Assembly: GCA_026168455.1 (NCBI GenBank)
Contig: CM047430.1
Span: forward strand, 7,558,007 to 7,622,006
Length of the DNA: 64,000 nucleotides
Origin: Theocolax elegans
Lineage: Eukaryota > Arthropoda > Insecta > Hymenoptera > Cerocephalidae
Direction: 5' to 3'
The notes under the pieces were generated by a model. That model was not told where the DNA came from, ran no database searches, and worked only from the letters and a program-made list of their open reading frames with translations. Shown piece by piece: positions 23,175 to 34,543 of this stretch; the stretch's first letter is position 1; each line of letters starts with the position of its first letter. Position numbers and translations under genes: made by a program.

Positions 23175-24133
23175 TTCTATGGAAAAAAGGCAAAATTAGA
23201 ATAATTCGGGTAGAATAAAAAGCGAATCTAGCGCTCCTTTTCGTCTGAATGTATTCTAAGGAATTGGCTTTAAAGGATAAAAGGACTTGGGTAAAGATTG
23301 GAATGATTCCAGCATTCCATCTTGTCCAAGTACCTTTAAATAAACATCACACCTCTAGCTGTTTAATTAAACTCACAAAATTTATTTATTTCTTGAATTG
23401 GCGAGGAGGGTGCTTCCTTCCTCGCCTTACAGCTCTAGGCGAATGCTGAATTCGACAGCGAGACGGCCGGTTTTCTACCTTTGGTTAGAGGTGGGGACTG
23501 CTCTCCCACCTTCTTTACACCTACAGCTGGAGTTTCCGGTTTCCCTCTCTTCTCATTATCTTCTTTGTTGTTTCATATAATTTTGGCACAGGGTCGTCAA
23601 CCTCTCTGTCTTTATATTAATTTACATTAGTTTTCAAAATCTGAATCTTATATTAATATAATAATTAACAAACGTGAAAAACAATCTTAATTTTAATTTG
23701 AATACATTTTACTTTAATTTATTGATCTAATACTTATTTATTTTTTATCACTTTTCTCACATATATTTTTTATATATATATCATGTATAATTATATATTA
23801 TAATATTATAATATACTGTATAATTTCAAATTTTATTATTATTAACTATAAACAATATAAATTTGCACCTTAGTTAATTTTAGTCGTATTTCAATTTCAG
23901 AATATGTATATTTTGCAAAATAAAAAATTCTTTAAATAAAATTATAAATTTTATTAATTTTGATTTATTAATTATTTAAATAAATTAATTTAAATAATTA
24001 AAAAAATCTTCCGAGAGACGGGCTTGAACCCGGACCTCTTGCGTGGCGCGCTTATACTCTATCGCTTGAGCTAATACGCTATGTGACTGGAGCCTAACCA
24101 TACATATATATATATATGGTTATGCCCGTCACA
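23175..24133 (-). repeat. Truncated LTR of the Gypsy element at 33-42 kb
   Basis: Matches the LTRs at 33062-34308 and 40364-41719 from TTCTATGGAAAAAAGG to the terminal CCCGTCACA, lacking about 0.3 kb at its 3' end in the minus-strand sense. Its outer junction with the satellite (CACACTAGATTAGGG) is identical to that at 41717, so both derive from a single insertion copied together with flanking satellite. Confidence 0.85.
24008..24080 (-). other. tRNA-like segment within LTR
   Basis: Read on the minus strand it has a box-A-like TTAGCTCAAGCGATAGAG, and a box-B-like GGGTTCAAGCCC ~40 bases later, with a foldable D arm and T arm and GCCACGC in the anticodon arm region. The acceptor stem does not close, so it is not a functional tRNA gene; it looks like a tRNA-derived Pol III promoter within the LTR. 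Confidence 0.5.
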
Positions 24134-24345
24134 CTAGATTAGGGAACACTAGTTCTATTTAAGTGTACTCGAGTAATTCTACTAAGCCTTAAAATGTCGC
24201 TTCCATGTTCATATTTGCACCTTCTGTTTATTTCGGCCATTCGAGACTGCTTATTGATATTCCGTACCCAGAACATGTGAAGTCATCGACATTTTAATAA
24301 ATGGCAGTGCTAGATATATGATAATTTCAATCAATCAGCAGAGTA
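24134..24345 (+). repeat. Satellite fragment
   Basis: Partial ~470-bp monomer, nearly identical to 41720-41931, interrupted on the right by the 7-kb insert. Confidence 0.85.
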
Positions 24346-26740
24346 ATATATTAAATAACTCGTTTATTCGTTATTTGTGTCTCTAGAAAGTACTTTATAA
24401 AACACCTTCGACAAAGGTGTCAAACTTCGCAAGTATGGTTTCCAATCACACTTTCAAAAAGGATGTCTGATAAAAAATTATTAATTTTTACTCCCATCTT
24501 TTTTCTACTTATTTTTCTTTTTTATTATTAGACATTTTATATATTTTGCTTAAACTTCATAAGTAGTTTCTGCTATTGAAAGTACTGAAATCAAAGCGGA
24601 ATAATCGACAAGTATTTTTCACCATGCCATAAATTTGTGTATTACTTAAACACTTATACATTGTTGCTTAAAATTTCTTACAAATTTCTGCAATTGAAAG
24701 AACTGAAATCAAAATGGAATCGACAAGTATTGTGTACCATATCAACACAAACTTTTAAATTATTTATTATTATTTTAGGTATTCACTTTAAATAACAAGT
24801 TTATTCGTTATTTATGTCTGTAGAATGTACTTTTATAAAACACCTTCGACGAAGGTGTCAAACTTCGCAAGTATGGTTTCCAATCACACTTTCGAAAACG
24901 ATGTCTGATAAAAAATTATTAATTTTTACTCCCATCTTTTTTCTACTTATTTTTCTTTTTTATAATTAGACATTTTATATATTTTGCTTAAATAAACTTC
25001 ATAAGTAGTTTCTGCTATTGAAAGTACTGAAATCAAAGCGGAATAATCGACAAGTATTTTTTACCATACCATAAATTGTATTTTAATTAAACATTTATAT
25101 ATTGTTTCTTAAACTCCATAAAAAGTTTCTGCAATAGAAAGTACTGAAATCAAAGTACAATCAACAAGTATTTATTTTTAAAAATACAAATATCTTTTAA
25201 ATTGATAACAAACATTTTTTCAAAAAAGTATCTTACAAGTTTACATTTCAATACTAGTTCTGTCATGTCCTACAAGCAATATATAAATAATTTTTTAATA
25301 ATTTTATTAATTTCTGCAAAACTGATAAAAAATAAATTTCTCACTTTTTTATTCTCTTTAAATACACAATGTATAACCTTCCAGTGTCTTGCAGAAATAG
25401 ATAAACAATTTTATATAATAATAATAATATTCATTTGTGCAAAATTAATTTCTGCAAAACTAATAAAAAAGTAATTTCTCTCTTTTTTATTCTCTTTAAA
25501 TAAAATAATACTTGCACCACTCCTTGAATTGCCATCTTACTCTTGTATAGTAAATCTAATTCGAACTGCATAACACACTGCTTATGCATGTTTACATCAA
25601 GGGTTTATAAATATTTTAAGGTAAGATTAAGTATAAGACTTGATGTTAACTCATGAGACCTGTATATATCGTAACAGCGAATAATTTTTATTTGACTTCT
25701 GCAGTTAAACAAAGTACCAGCACTTGACAACTATTTATGATTAGAAAAAGAATAGACACGTTCAATTCCAAATTAGAAATATTAGGTTTTAAACATTCGA
25801 TTGCTTTATTTCAACTTTTTTTAAACTAACATCAGTATACAAGAGGATATTAGTATATCATAAAAAAATTTGAAACACTTAACCAACGGTGGTGTTTTAT
25901 AAAAGTACATTCTACAGACATAAATAACGAATAAACTTGTTATTTAAAGTGAATACCTAAAATAATAATAAATAATTTAAAAGTTTGTGTTGATATGGTA
26001 CACAATACTTGTCGATTCCATTTTGATTTCAGTTCTTTCAATTGCAGAAATTTGTAAGAAATTTTAAGCAACAATGTATAAGTGTTTAAGTAATACACAA
26101 ATTTATGGCATGGTGAAAAATACTTGTCGATTATTCCGCTTTGATTTCAGTACTTTCAATAGCAGAAACTACTTATGAAGTTTAAGCAAAATATATAAAA
26201 TGTCTAATAATAAAAAGAAAAATAAGTAGAAAAAAGATGGGAGTAAAAATTAATAATTTTTTATCAGACATCCTTTTTGAAAGTGTGATTGGAAACCATA
26301 CTTGCGAAGTTTGACACCTTTGTCGAAGGTGTTTTATAAAGTACTTTCTAGAGACACAAATAACGAATAAACGAGTTATTTAAAGTGAATACTTAAAATA
26401 ATAATAAATAAATTAAAAGTTTGTGTTGATATGGTACACAATACTTGTCGATTCCATTTTGATTTCAGTTCTTTCAATTGCAGAAATTTGTAAGAAATTT
26501 TAAGCAACTATGTATAAGTGTTTAACAAAAACACAAATTGATGGTATGGTAAAAAATACTTGTCGATTATTCCGCTTTGATTTCAGTACTTTCAATAGCA
26601 GAAACAACTTATGAAGTTTAAGCAAAATATATAAAATGTCTAATTAATTAAAAGAAAAATAAGTAGAAAAAAGATGGGAGTAAAATTTAATAATTTTTTA
26701 TTAGACATAGTTTTTGAAAGTGTGATTGGAAACCTTAGTA
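24346..26740. repeat. Inverted pair of tandem ~440-bp repeats
   Basis: Left arm: two units at 24346-24787 and 24788-25200. Right arm: their reverse complements at about 25890-26390 and 26391-26740. Landmarks are GGTTTCCAATCACACTTTC at 24436 and 24869, and GAAAGTGTGATTGGAAACC at 26278 and 26715. Each unit contains a smaller repeat around ACTGAAATCAAAGCGGAAT and a palindrome CACCTTCGACGAAGGTG. The spacer (25200-25890) is AT-rich with no gene. Confidence 0.85.
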
Positions 26741-27033
26741 ATACTCTTTAAATAAGTAAAATTTCATGTAAATATCTGAGATGTCAAATTCTTTTACTGG
26801 GCTATGTATTTTTCGATATCCTTTTCGTCTCCTATAAGTATATATATGTCTATTCGAAAAAGTTGAGACAGAGCTATAGGGGAAAACGAACGAGTGAGTG
26901 AGACACGCGTGATCTAGTTATTTTTTCATTATTTTATCTTAAACGGTCATCTTTTATCTTACACGGTCGTCAATCATCTAATTTGCCGAGAATCGTGCGC
27001 GTAGCAGAACCTGTCAGTGACAATTATTGGTTA

Positions 27034-27660
27034 TGTTTAATGTTGATAATTTAAAAGTTTGTCAAATTCTTGGTTTTGGACTACAGTTTTCACAGGTAAT
27101 ACAGTATAATAATTATTTAAATTTTTTATTTTTACTACATTTGTAAGTATCAAGATTTGAATAAAAATAGTAAAAATAATTTAGGAAATGTTTATTAATT
27201 ATTTGCATAAATTAAATTTTAGAGAAGTTAAAAATAATATAATTATTTGTTAATAAAATTATTTATTTAACAATTTAGATTCTGGAGCCTAGTCATCAAA
27301 CGTATCAAGCAATATTGAAACAACAAATCACTTCCGCAAAAATGTTTAGGAAAATGCCTGAAACTTTACCAATACAGAAACACATTCATTTAATTACTAG
27401 CAGTATGGTACATTTAGTACATCAAATGCAGTATCACTTTTTATTCGAGGTAGGTAAATAATTTAATGTAAAAAAAAGAAGCAGTTATTTGTAACTACAA
27501 TAATTTTTATTTACAGGTGACTGAATGTTCCTGGGATGTATTTTTGCTAAGCATCTGAGACAAGCATTGTCACTCGACGACATTATATCTTCACACACTA
27601 ACTTTCTGACAATCTGTTAAAAGAGGAACACTTGTCGATGAACAATCTCAAGTAATTAAG
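27034..27660 (+). pseudogene. Gamma-tubulin complex component 3-like fragment with introns
   Basis: GCP3 (Grip91 in flies) is a core subunit of the microtubule-nucleating gamma-tubulin complex. Three exon-like pieces are visible. The first is 27034-27096 (MFNVDNLKVCQILGFGLQ, donor CAG/GTAATA). The second is about 27279-27449, containing KMFRKMPETLPIQKHIHLI and SSMVHLVHQMQYHFLFE, with donor GAG/GTAGGT. The third starts after TTTACAG at 27518 with VTECSWDVF. MVHLVHQMQYHFLFE-VTECSW matches the conserved Spc97/Spc98 C-terminal domain, closest to GCP3 from memory of the family. The third exon has a one-base frameshift after WDVF (AKHLRQALSLDDIISSHTNF continues in another frame) and a later frame change. 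Only a small part of the ~900-residue protein is present, ending abruptly at the Lst8 segment. Confidence 0.7.
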
Positions 27661-28109
27661 AACAAGACATAGCAGTTGATGCAGATGGGACTTGTATGGC
27701 TGCTGTTAACAACAGAGATCATTGTTTTATATGGACACTTACCGGTGGTATCGGTGAAGAACCTACAAAATTAAATCCTAGGCATAAGTTAAATGCACAT
27801 AGAGCATATGCACTTAGATGTAAGTTTAGTCCTGATAGTACACTTCTTGTTACTACTTCAGCAGATAAGACTGCCAAAGTTTGGAAAACAACAGACTTTT
27901 CCGAGGTATAAGTTCTACAGCACAAAGCTAAATGATGGGTTTGGGATGTAGCTTTCAGTGCTGATTCGCAATACATTTTTACTGCTTCGTTGGATGGTGT
28001 TGCAAGATTATGGAATATAGCAACAGGAACTGTGAAGAGAGAATATCAAGGACACCAAAAAGTAGTTTCTGCTCTTGCCTTCAGAGATGAAATGCTTCCA
28101 ACAAGTTAA
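27661..28109 (+). pseudogene. Lst8/mLST8 WD40 3'-end fragment
   Basis: Lst8 is the WD40-propeller subunit of the TOR kinase complexes. The frame from [16 protein letters not shown] to TAA 28107-28109 encodes the last ~2.5 WD repeats: [51 protein letters not shown] and [14 protein letters not shown] are clear mLST8 signatures. Two in-frame stops interrupt it (TAA 27909-27911, and TGA at about 27930), each one C-to-T change from a Gln or Arg codon expected there. No intron is visible in this part. It begins abruptly at the gamma-tubulin complex fragment, so the host genes were joined artificially. The five upstream blades are missing. Confidence 0.85.
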
Positions 28110-28823
28110 AAACAATAGACTGTGCATTATTAGTTCATTGAAGAATGTTGATGAACAATTTTAGTATAATATATTTGTTAAGAAAGTGTAAAGACATTAA
28201 AAAATATAATTTATTATTTCTAATAAGAAACATTTTGTAAATAAATATCCTTATTTCCTTTCTTAGAAGTTAATAAATAATTGTTTATTCAATTATTTTG
28301 GATGATTTTGGATGAAAAATATTACAATGTTATTATGAATAAAATTATAAAAAAATGTAAATAAAAACATAACATCAATGAAGGTAGAATATAATTTTAA
28401 CATTTTGAAAAAAGTTTTTATTATTTTATTATATACAACAGTTACATGGTCAAACGAAATGAATTATTAATAAAATTCCTATTAATGTAATTGTCCTGAA
28501 TGAAATAAAAATTAATTTAAATTAATTGGATATAGAAATTTTAATTGTAAATATCAAAAATCAATCGTATAAAAATATATACTTGATAATTATAAAAAAT
28601 GTATAAATTATTGATCATTATTGATCAATTAAACACATTATTTTTGTGCACTGTGCAACAATAATGGCTAAATATATTTTAATTATTAATTATAATATTT
28701 TTGTATATTGTACAAAAATAATGTGTTTAATTATTGGATGCACATTCCACCATATACTTAATATATTGGTGTTTTGCAACCATAATTAAATAATATTAAC
28801 AATTTTAAATTTTTACAATTTTT
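28110..28823. other. AT-rich spacer
   Basis: Probably the remains of the Lst8 3' UTR, then AT-rich sequence with short inverted repeats around 28620-28730 (ATAATGTGTTTAATTA and its approximate complement). No gene was seen. Confidence 0.45.
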
Positions 28824-30395
28824 TTAATTACGAGAATGTCTTAGGTTTCTGGTACTACTACTACTGCTGCTATTATGATTATTGGTATTTACAGATTCTC
28901 TTCTACTTATTTCACTGATGTCCAAATTATCATTTGTAGTTGGTTGAAATAATTTATTAGTTTGCACATGAAGTGGTGTACTTGTTGTGATAGGTTGCTT
29001 GATTCTTTTGTTAATTATACTATGTGGTCTTTTAATGGTATTTATGTTTGTTATTGATTTCCTTTTCATGTCAATAGTCTTATTTAAATTAACTAGCTTG
29101 CTAGCTAATTGCTGTTTTTGCGGTTTACCTTTTGAATTAACTTTATTAATTTCATCTGTTTTATCCATTTCACTATTTGATTCTCCTTTGGATGTGTTGA
29201 CTTGCTTTAATTGTTCTGCCCTTTTTTCATTCACATGAATAGCAGCGCTTATTGCACTATTATCACCAGTAACATTTTTTTCATTCGCATTCTTCTCTAA
29301 TGTAAAGTTTAGTTTTGTTTGTCTCATTGTATCTTGAAGTTTTTTTTTCTTTTTCTTGTTAGTTTTCTGTGTTTTTTTAACATTCATATTTGTTTGAAAA
29401 TTTCCTTGACTATACTGTTCAGTAGAGCCATCATTTTTACCTTGTGACTTTTTGTTAGTTTGTAATTTATTAACAGTTGCTTTAATTTTAGTATATGAAG
29501 GTTTCTTCATCACTGCTTGTTTTGTTTGTTTCTTTTTCGGAGTGCTCATCTGGCTAATATCATCATCTGAGCTTTCAAAATCTGATAAATCCTAAAAGAG
29601 AAGTAAATGAATAATTTTTTTCAGTTTTAAAGTCTTTAGTTTAAAAATACTTACACTTAAATTTAATATTGTATCATATTTTTCCAACTTCCATTCCATA
29701 GGTGCATTATCTTGTTCAATTATTTGAATAAATGCTTCTTTTAGTGTTAAAGTTTTAAAACATTCGAAAAAAGATTCTAAATGCTGCTTCATGTTAGTAT
29801 TGTCAATATCATCAAAGCTGTTTAAGTCAAATTTTACTTCAATAGCATTTTCTTTTGTTAAGTCATAAAATACATAAACAATTTATGTTAAAGTAGATAT
29901 TAGTTTCAAAATCTTTGCATTTCAGAAATGTTATAAAACAATAGTATAAGAATAATGCACATCCACAGATCAATTACAAACATCTTCCAAATAAGATTTC
30001 AAATCATCATATTGCTTTTTCGTGTGTGATACGTGTCTAAGTGTAACTTAAGATTTCTTACAAATATTGGAGTATTTACAAACAATATTATCCAAAGGTG
30101 TTTCTTTAACTACTTGATGCAAATCTATGGCCAATGGAATATCCAAAACTCCAAATGTTCCCTTATTATTTTCATTAAAAATTTGAACAGTATGTTTTTA
30201 TATGTTCGTCATCATCATATATTGCAAACTGAAATATACATTCATCCTTATTAAACTTAATGCAATGAAGTCCATTATCACGTTTCTTAACATCTGAGTT
30301 TTGTTCGCTAGTTTTTATTTGTTCCATTTGTTCATTGTAATTAAGTTCCATTTCATTAAATATTCTATCTCTCTTCGGACTTTTTCCTTTTTATC
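28824..30395 (-). pseudogene. Lysine-rich host gene, 3' exons intact, 5' part degenerate
   Basis: The 3' part splices cleanly. One exon ends at 29655 (YDTILNLS, donor AGT/GTAAGT), a 63-bp intron spans 29592-29654 (acceptor CTCTTTTAG), and the last exon 29591-28824 keeps the frame (DLSDFESSDDDISQM onward). That exon encodes ~255 residues, very rich in Lys, Asn and Ser, with KKKQTK and KTNKKKKKK clusters suggesting a nuclear protein. Upstream, MELNYNEQMEQIKTSEQNSD, HCIKFNKDECIFQFAIYDDD and GTFGVLDIPLAIDLHQVVKE can be read on the minus strand between about 30395 and 29980, but in shifting frames. So the 5' part is broken, or spliced in a way I cannot resolve. Family not recognised. Confidence 0.45.
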
Positions 30396-30660
30396 GTTTA
30401 TTTACTTATCTTATTAGTGAGATGCTATTCTTCTTTACACAGAAATACTTGTTTGTTAAACTTAATGCAATGAATTCCATTATTACGTTTCTTAACATCT
30501 GAGTTTTGTTTGCTAGTTTTTATTTGTTCCATTTGTTCATTGTAATTAAGTTCCATTTCATTAAATATTCTATCTCTCTTCAGACTTTTTCCTTTTTATC
30601 GTTTATTTACTCATCTTATTAGTGAGATGCTATTTTTCTTTACACAGAAATACTTGTTTT
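30256..30660. repeat. ~205-bp tandem duplication in the lysine-rich gene
   Basis: Two head-to-tail copies (about 30256-30459 and 30460-30660) sharing TTCTTAACATCTGAGTTTTG and CTTATTAGTGAGATGCTATT. They duplicate the N-terminal coding piece and upstream sequence of the minus-strand gene. Confidence 0.85.
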
Positions 30661-30816
30661 ATCTGTAACACTTTTTGCACGCTGTAATATACACGCGGGT
30701 TGACGTTTGACTTGATTATCTCTCACTTCACTCTATCTCTCTTTCTCTCCCGTGTAAGTAAATGTGATCCCCTGCACCTATGTGTTACGTGATATTTTTG
30801 AAGATACAGGGATGTC

Positions 30817-30817
<1 letters not shown>

Positions 30818-30847
<30 letters not shown>
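30818..30847. repeat. (TA)n microsatellite
   Basis: About fifteen TA units. Flanked further right by two direct copies of GGGTTAAATTAGCTG with CCTTTTGATA (30907-30945 and 31299-31366), the second forming the right edge of the 7-kb insert. Confidence 0.85.
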
Positions 30848-31366
30848 CCAAAGGCCCCCTGACTAATTTTAGAATTTGAAAATTTTTAAAATAACAGTTA
30901 AATTTAAGGGTTAAATTAGCTGATGTCTATCGCACCTTTTGATATAATATAATATATATATATACGTGACAACAGTATTGAAAAAGAGTAGCAGCAGCTC
31001 CCTCTCAAGGAATTTTTCAGAGTCTGACTGGCGGTTTTTACCTCTGTCCGCACTCTCTCACGGGCTGGAAAGCAAATAGACATATATATATGAGGGAGAC
31101 GAAAAAAGGGAAGAGGAAAAAATTTCGTAAAGGAAATCAACAAGCAATTTCTTTGTCATGATTTTTCTTCAATATCCGTCAATGAATTTACATAGAATTG
31201 AATGTAAAATGAAGATAAATAAATAGAGAATACGAGGTTTGATCTATTACATATTGAATATAATGTAATAGTAAAAAAAAAGACATCAAAAATCTGAGGG
31301 GTTAAATTAGCTGTCTATAATGGCTCTCGCGCTATACTTGCGTCAGGCGCTATCGCGCCTTTTGAT

Positions 31367-33025
31367 ACAATTCGTCTAGACACCGTATATGTGAAGCTTG
31401 GTTAAAATTAAGTGCTCTCGTACAGTTTGGATTATCCTTGAAATATTTCTCCCATCCCTGTCGGTAACGTCAATGCAATTCAGCCGTTTGGTAGAGTCGA
31501 GTTATTGCTACTGTATTGTAAGAAACAAACAATCAAGGATATTTCTTAAACATTTAACTAGATGTATATCTCTTCCTGTCAAGCAGGCAAGGAGCAAACT
31601 GCATGCATTTAGGCTCTAGATTAGTAAACACTAGTTCCATTTATGTGTCCTCGAGTAATTCTTTTAAACCTTAAAATGTCGCTTCAAGATTCGTATTAGT
31701 ACCGTTTATTTATTTCAGCTATTCGAGTCTGCTTATTGATATTCCGTACCAAGACCATGTGAAGCCAACGACGCTTTATTAAACGGCCGTGCTATATATA
31801 TAAAAATTTCATTCATTCAGCAGAGTATTAAATACAATACATCGGGGCACCGAATATGAGAAGCTTGGTTAGAATTAAGTGCTCTCGTAAAATTTGGATT
31901 ATCCTTGAAATATTTCTCCCATCCCTGCCGGTAACGTCAATGCAATTCAGCCATTTAGTAGTGTCGAGTTATTGCTATTGTATTGTAAGAAACAAACAAT
32001 CAAGGATATTTGTTAAACACTTTAACTAGATGTATGACTATTCCTCTCAAGCAGGCAAGTGTAAAGAGCATGCATTTAGGCTCTAGGTTAGTGATCACTA
32101 GTTCCATTTTATTGTACTCGAGTAATTCTACTAAGCCTTCGAATGTCGCTTCCATGTTCATATTTGTACCTTCTGTTTATTTCGGCCATTCGAGACTGCT
32201 TATTGATATTCTGTACCCAGAACATGTGAAGCCATTGACATTTGAATAAATGGCAGTACTAGATTTATGATAATTTCTATCATTTAGTAGAGAAATAAAT
32301 ACAATACATCTAGGCACCGAATATCAGACGCTTGGTTGGAATCAAGTGCACCCGTACAATTTGGATTATCCTTAAAATATTTCTTTCATTACTGTCGGTA
32401 ACGTCGATGCAATGCAGCCGTTTAGAAGTGTCGAGTTATTGATACTATATTGTAAGAAACAAAAGCACCAAGGATATTTTGTTAAACATTTTAGCTAGAT
32501 GTATGACTGTTCCATTCAAGCAGGCAAGTGTAAACATCATGCATTTAGGCTCTAGGTTAGTGAAAACTAGTTCCATTTAAGTGTACTCGAGTAATTCTAC
32601 TAAGCCTTAAAATTGTCGGTTCCATGTTCTTATTCGTACCATCTGTTTATTTCGGCCATTGGAGACTGCTTATTGCTATTCCGTACCAAGAACATGTGAA
32701 GCCTTCGCCATTTTAATAAATGGCAGTACTAGATATATGTTAATTTCAATCATTCAGCAGAGAAATAAATACAATACATCTAGGCACCGAATATCAGACG
32801 CTTGGTTGGAATCAAGTGCACCCGTGCAATTTGGATTATCCTTAAAATATTTCTTGCATCACTGTCGGTAACGTCGATGCAATGCAGCCGTTTAGTAGTG
32901 TCGAGTTATTGATACTATATTGTAAGAAACGAAAGCACCAAGGATATTTTGTTAAACATTTCAACTAGATGTATGACGCTTCCTGTAAAGCAGTCAATGG
33001 TAAACTACATGCATTTAGGCTCTAG
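31367..33025 (+). repeat. ~470-bp satellite array 2
   Basis: About three and a half monomers in the same orientation as array 1 (CATGCATTTAGG at about 31603, 32070, 32539 and 33009). Its first part is nearly identical to 41940-42400. It ends at CTAG (33022-33025), where the Gypsy insertion starts. Confidence 0.9.
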
Positions 33026-33061
33026 TGTGACGGGCATAACCATATATATATGCTATTTTAA
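33026..33061 (-). other. 36-bp extension with an inverted LTR terminus
   Basis: Beyond the canonical 3' LTR end (TGTAAC at 33062 on the plus strand) lie 36 extra bases starting TGTGACGGGCATAACC, an inverted copy of the opposite LTR terminus. The CTAG target duplication lies outside it. Confidence 0.6.
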
Positions 33062-34308
33062 TGTAACGAGCTTATTTTTATCCCTTACATAAAAATACAT
33101 ATATTTTTAGCAGGACCGTAATAAATGTATGAAGTAAAAACGTCTGGGGTAGATTAGAAACAAATCCAGTGTTTCTTCTCATTCCAGAATGATTTCTGGA
33201 TATTTTAAGGGAATAATAGGTTGGATAGAGGTTCGAACGAATCCAGCGTTCGGTCTCGCCCAATAAACTCTTTGGTGAATATATTATTTGAAAAAATCAG
33301 GTAGATGTTGGAATATATCCAGTATTCCACATCGTCTGAGTATTTTTCTATGGAAAAAAGGCAAAATTAGAATAATTCGGGTAGAATAAAAAGCGAATCT
33401 AGCGCTCCTTTTCGTCTGAATGTATTCTAAGGAATTGGCTTTAAAGGATAAAAGGACTTGGGTAAAGATTGGAATGATTCCAGCATTCCATCTTGTCCAA
33501 GTACCTTTAAATGAACATTACACCTCTAGCTGTTTAATTAAACTCACAAAATTTATTTATTTCTAGAATTGGCGAGGAGGGTGCTTCCTTCCTCGCCTTA
33601 CAGCTCGAGGCGAATGCTGAATTCGACAGCGAGACGGCTGGTTTTGTACCTTTGGTTAGAGGTGGGGACTGCTCTCCCACATTCTTCACACCTACAGCTG
33701 GAGTTTTCGGTTTCCCTCTCTTCTCATTATCTTCTTTGTTGTTTCATATAATTTTGGCACAGGGTCGTCAACCTCTCTGTCTTTATATTAATTTACATTA
33801 GTTTTCAAAATCTGAATCTTATATTAATATAATAATTAACAAACGTGAAAAACAATCTTAATTTTAATTTGAATTCATTTTACTTTAATTTATTGATCAA
33901 ATACTTATTTATTTTTTATCACTTTTCTCACATATATTTTTTATATATATATATCATGTATAATTATATATTATAATATTATAATATACTGTATAATTTC
34001 AAATTTTATTATTATTACCTATAAACAATATAAATTTGCAACTTAATTAATTTTAGTCGTATTTCAATTTCAGAATATGTATATTTTGCAAAATAAAAAA
34101 ATCTTTAAATAAAATTATAAATTTTATTAATTTTGATTTATTAATTATTTAAATAAATTAATTTAAATAATTAAAAAAATCTTCCGAGAGTCGGGCTTGA
34201 ACCCGGTCCTCTTGCGTGGCGCGCTTATACTCTATCGCTTGAGCTAATACGCTATGTGACTGGAGCGTAACCATACATATATATATATATATGGTTATGC
34301 CCGTCACA
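33062..34308 (-). repeat. 3' LTR of the Gypsy element (1247 bp)
   Basis: Matches 40364-41719 apart from a 111-bp insertion there and a few percent substitutions, most of them in the first ~250 plus-strand bases. On the minus strand it begins TGTGACGGGCATAACC, followed by a TA-rich palindrome and the tRNA-like segment, and ends GTTACA. Short ORFs inside are not meaningful. Confidence 0.9.
34181..34253 (-). other. tRNA-like segment within 3' LTR
   Basis: Same A-box/B-box arrangement as at 24008-24080. It lies about 55 bases from the LTR start in the element's sense, that is, in U3. The acceptor stem is not formed. Confidence 0.5.
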
Positions 34309-34325
34309 TCACCCCCCTTTAAATT
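34309..34325 (-). other. Polypurine tract
   Basis: On the minus strand AATTTAAAGGGGGGTGA directly precedes the TGTGAC of the 3' LTR, which is the expected position and composition of the plus-strand primer. Confidence 0.85.
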
Positions 34326-34543
34326 TGTGAAAAATAAATGAAACACAAATTTATGGAAAAAAAAAACTATCACTATGTACCCCATATTACCCCCCTTTAA
34401 ATTTGTGTTCTTTTATGACTATCAAATAACATTAATTTAAAAAAAAAATATCATATGTAGTTGCCTAATAAAACGAATTCAATTCTTTTCTTATACACAT
34501 ATAAAGATTATATTTTATTTACCGATCAATCAAACAACGTTGT

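Larger units (their letters stand above)
24346..31366. other. 7.0-kb insert in the satellite, carrying host gene fragments
   Basis: Comparison with 41900-41960 gives the empty site: CAGAGTAATATATACAATTC there is split here between CAGAGTAATATA (to 24350) and ACAATTCG (from 31367). The insert contains an inverted-repeat block, fragments of a gamma-tubulin complex gene and of Lst8, a lysine-rich gene end, a 0.2-kb tandem duplication and microsatellite. No transposase was seen and no target duplication longer than 1-3 bp is evident. It may be a non-autonomous element that captured genes, or DNA inserted by break repair. Confidence 0.6.

Noticed and set aside
23398..23580. ORF starting MARRVLPSSPYSS repeated at 23.4, 33.6 and near 40.9 kb
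   Set aside because: It lies in the LTR and repeats only because the LTR does; the third copy is interrupted by the MITE.
24008..24080. A functional tRNA gene on the minus strand
   Set aside because: A and B boxes are good, but the acceptor stem does not pair and the anticodon arm is irregular; the same sequence sits inside all three LTR copies.
28824..29549. PIP-box (RQTKLNFTL) marking a replication protein
   Set aside because: The aromatic pair at the end of the PIP consensus is missing; too weak to assign function.
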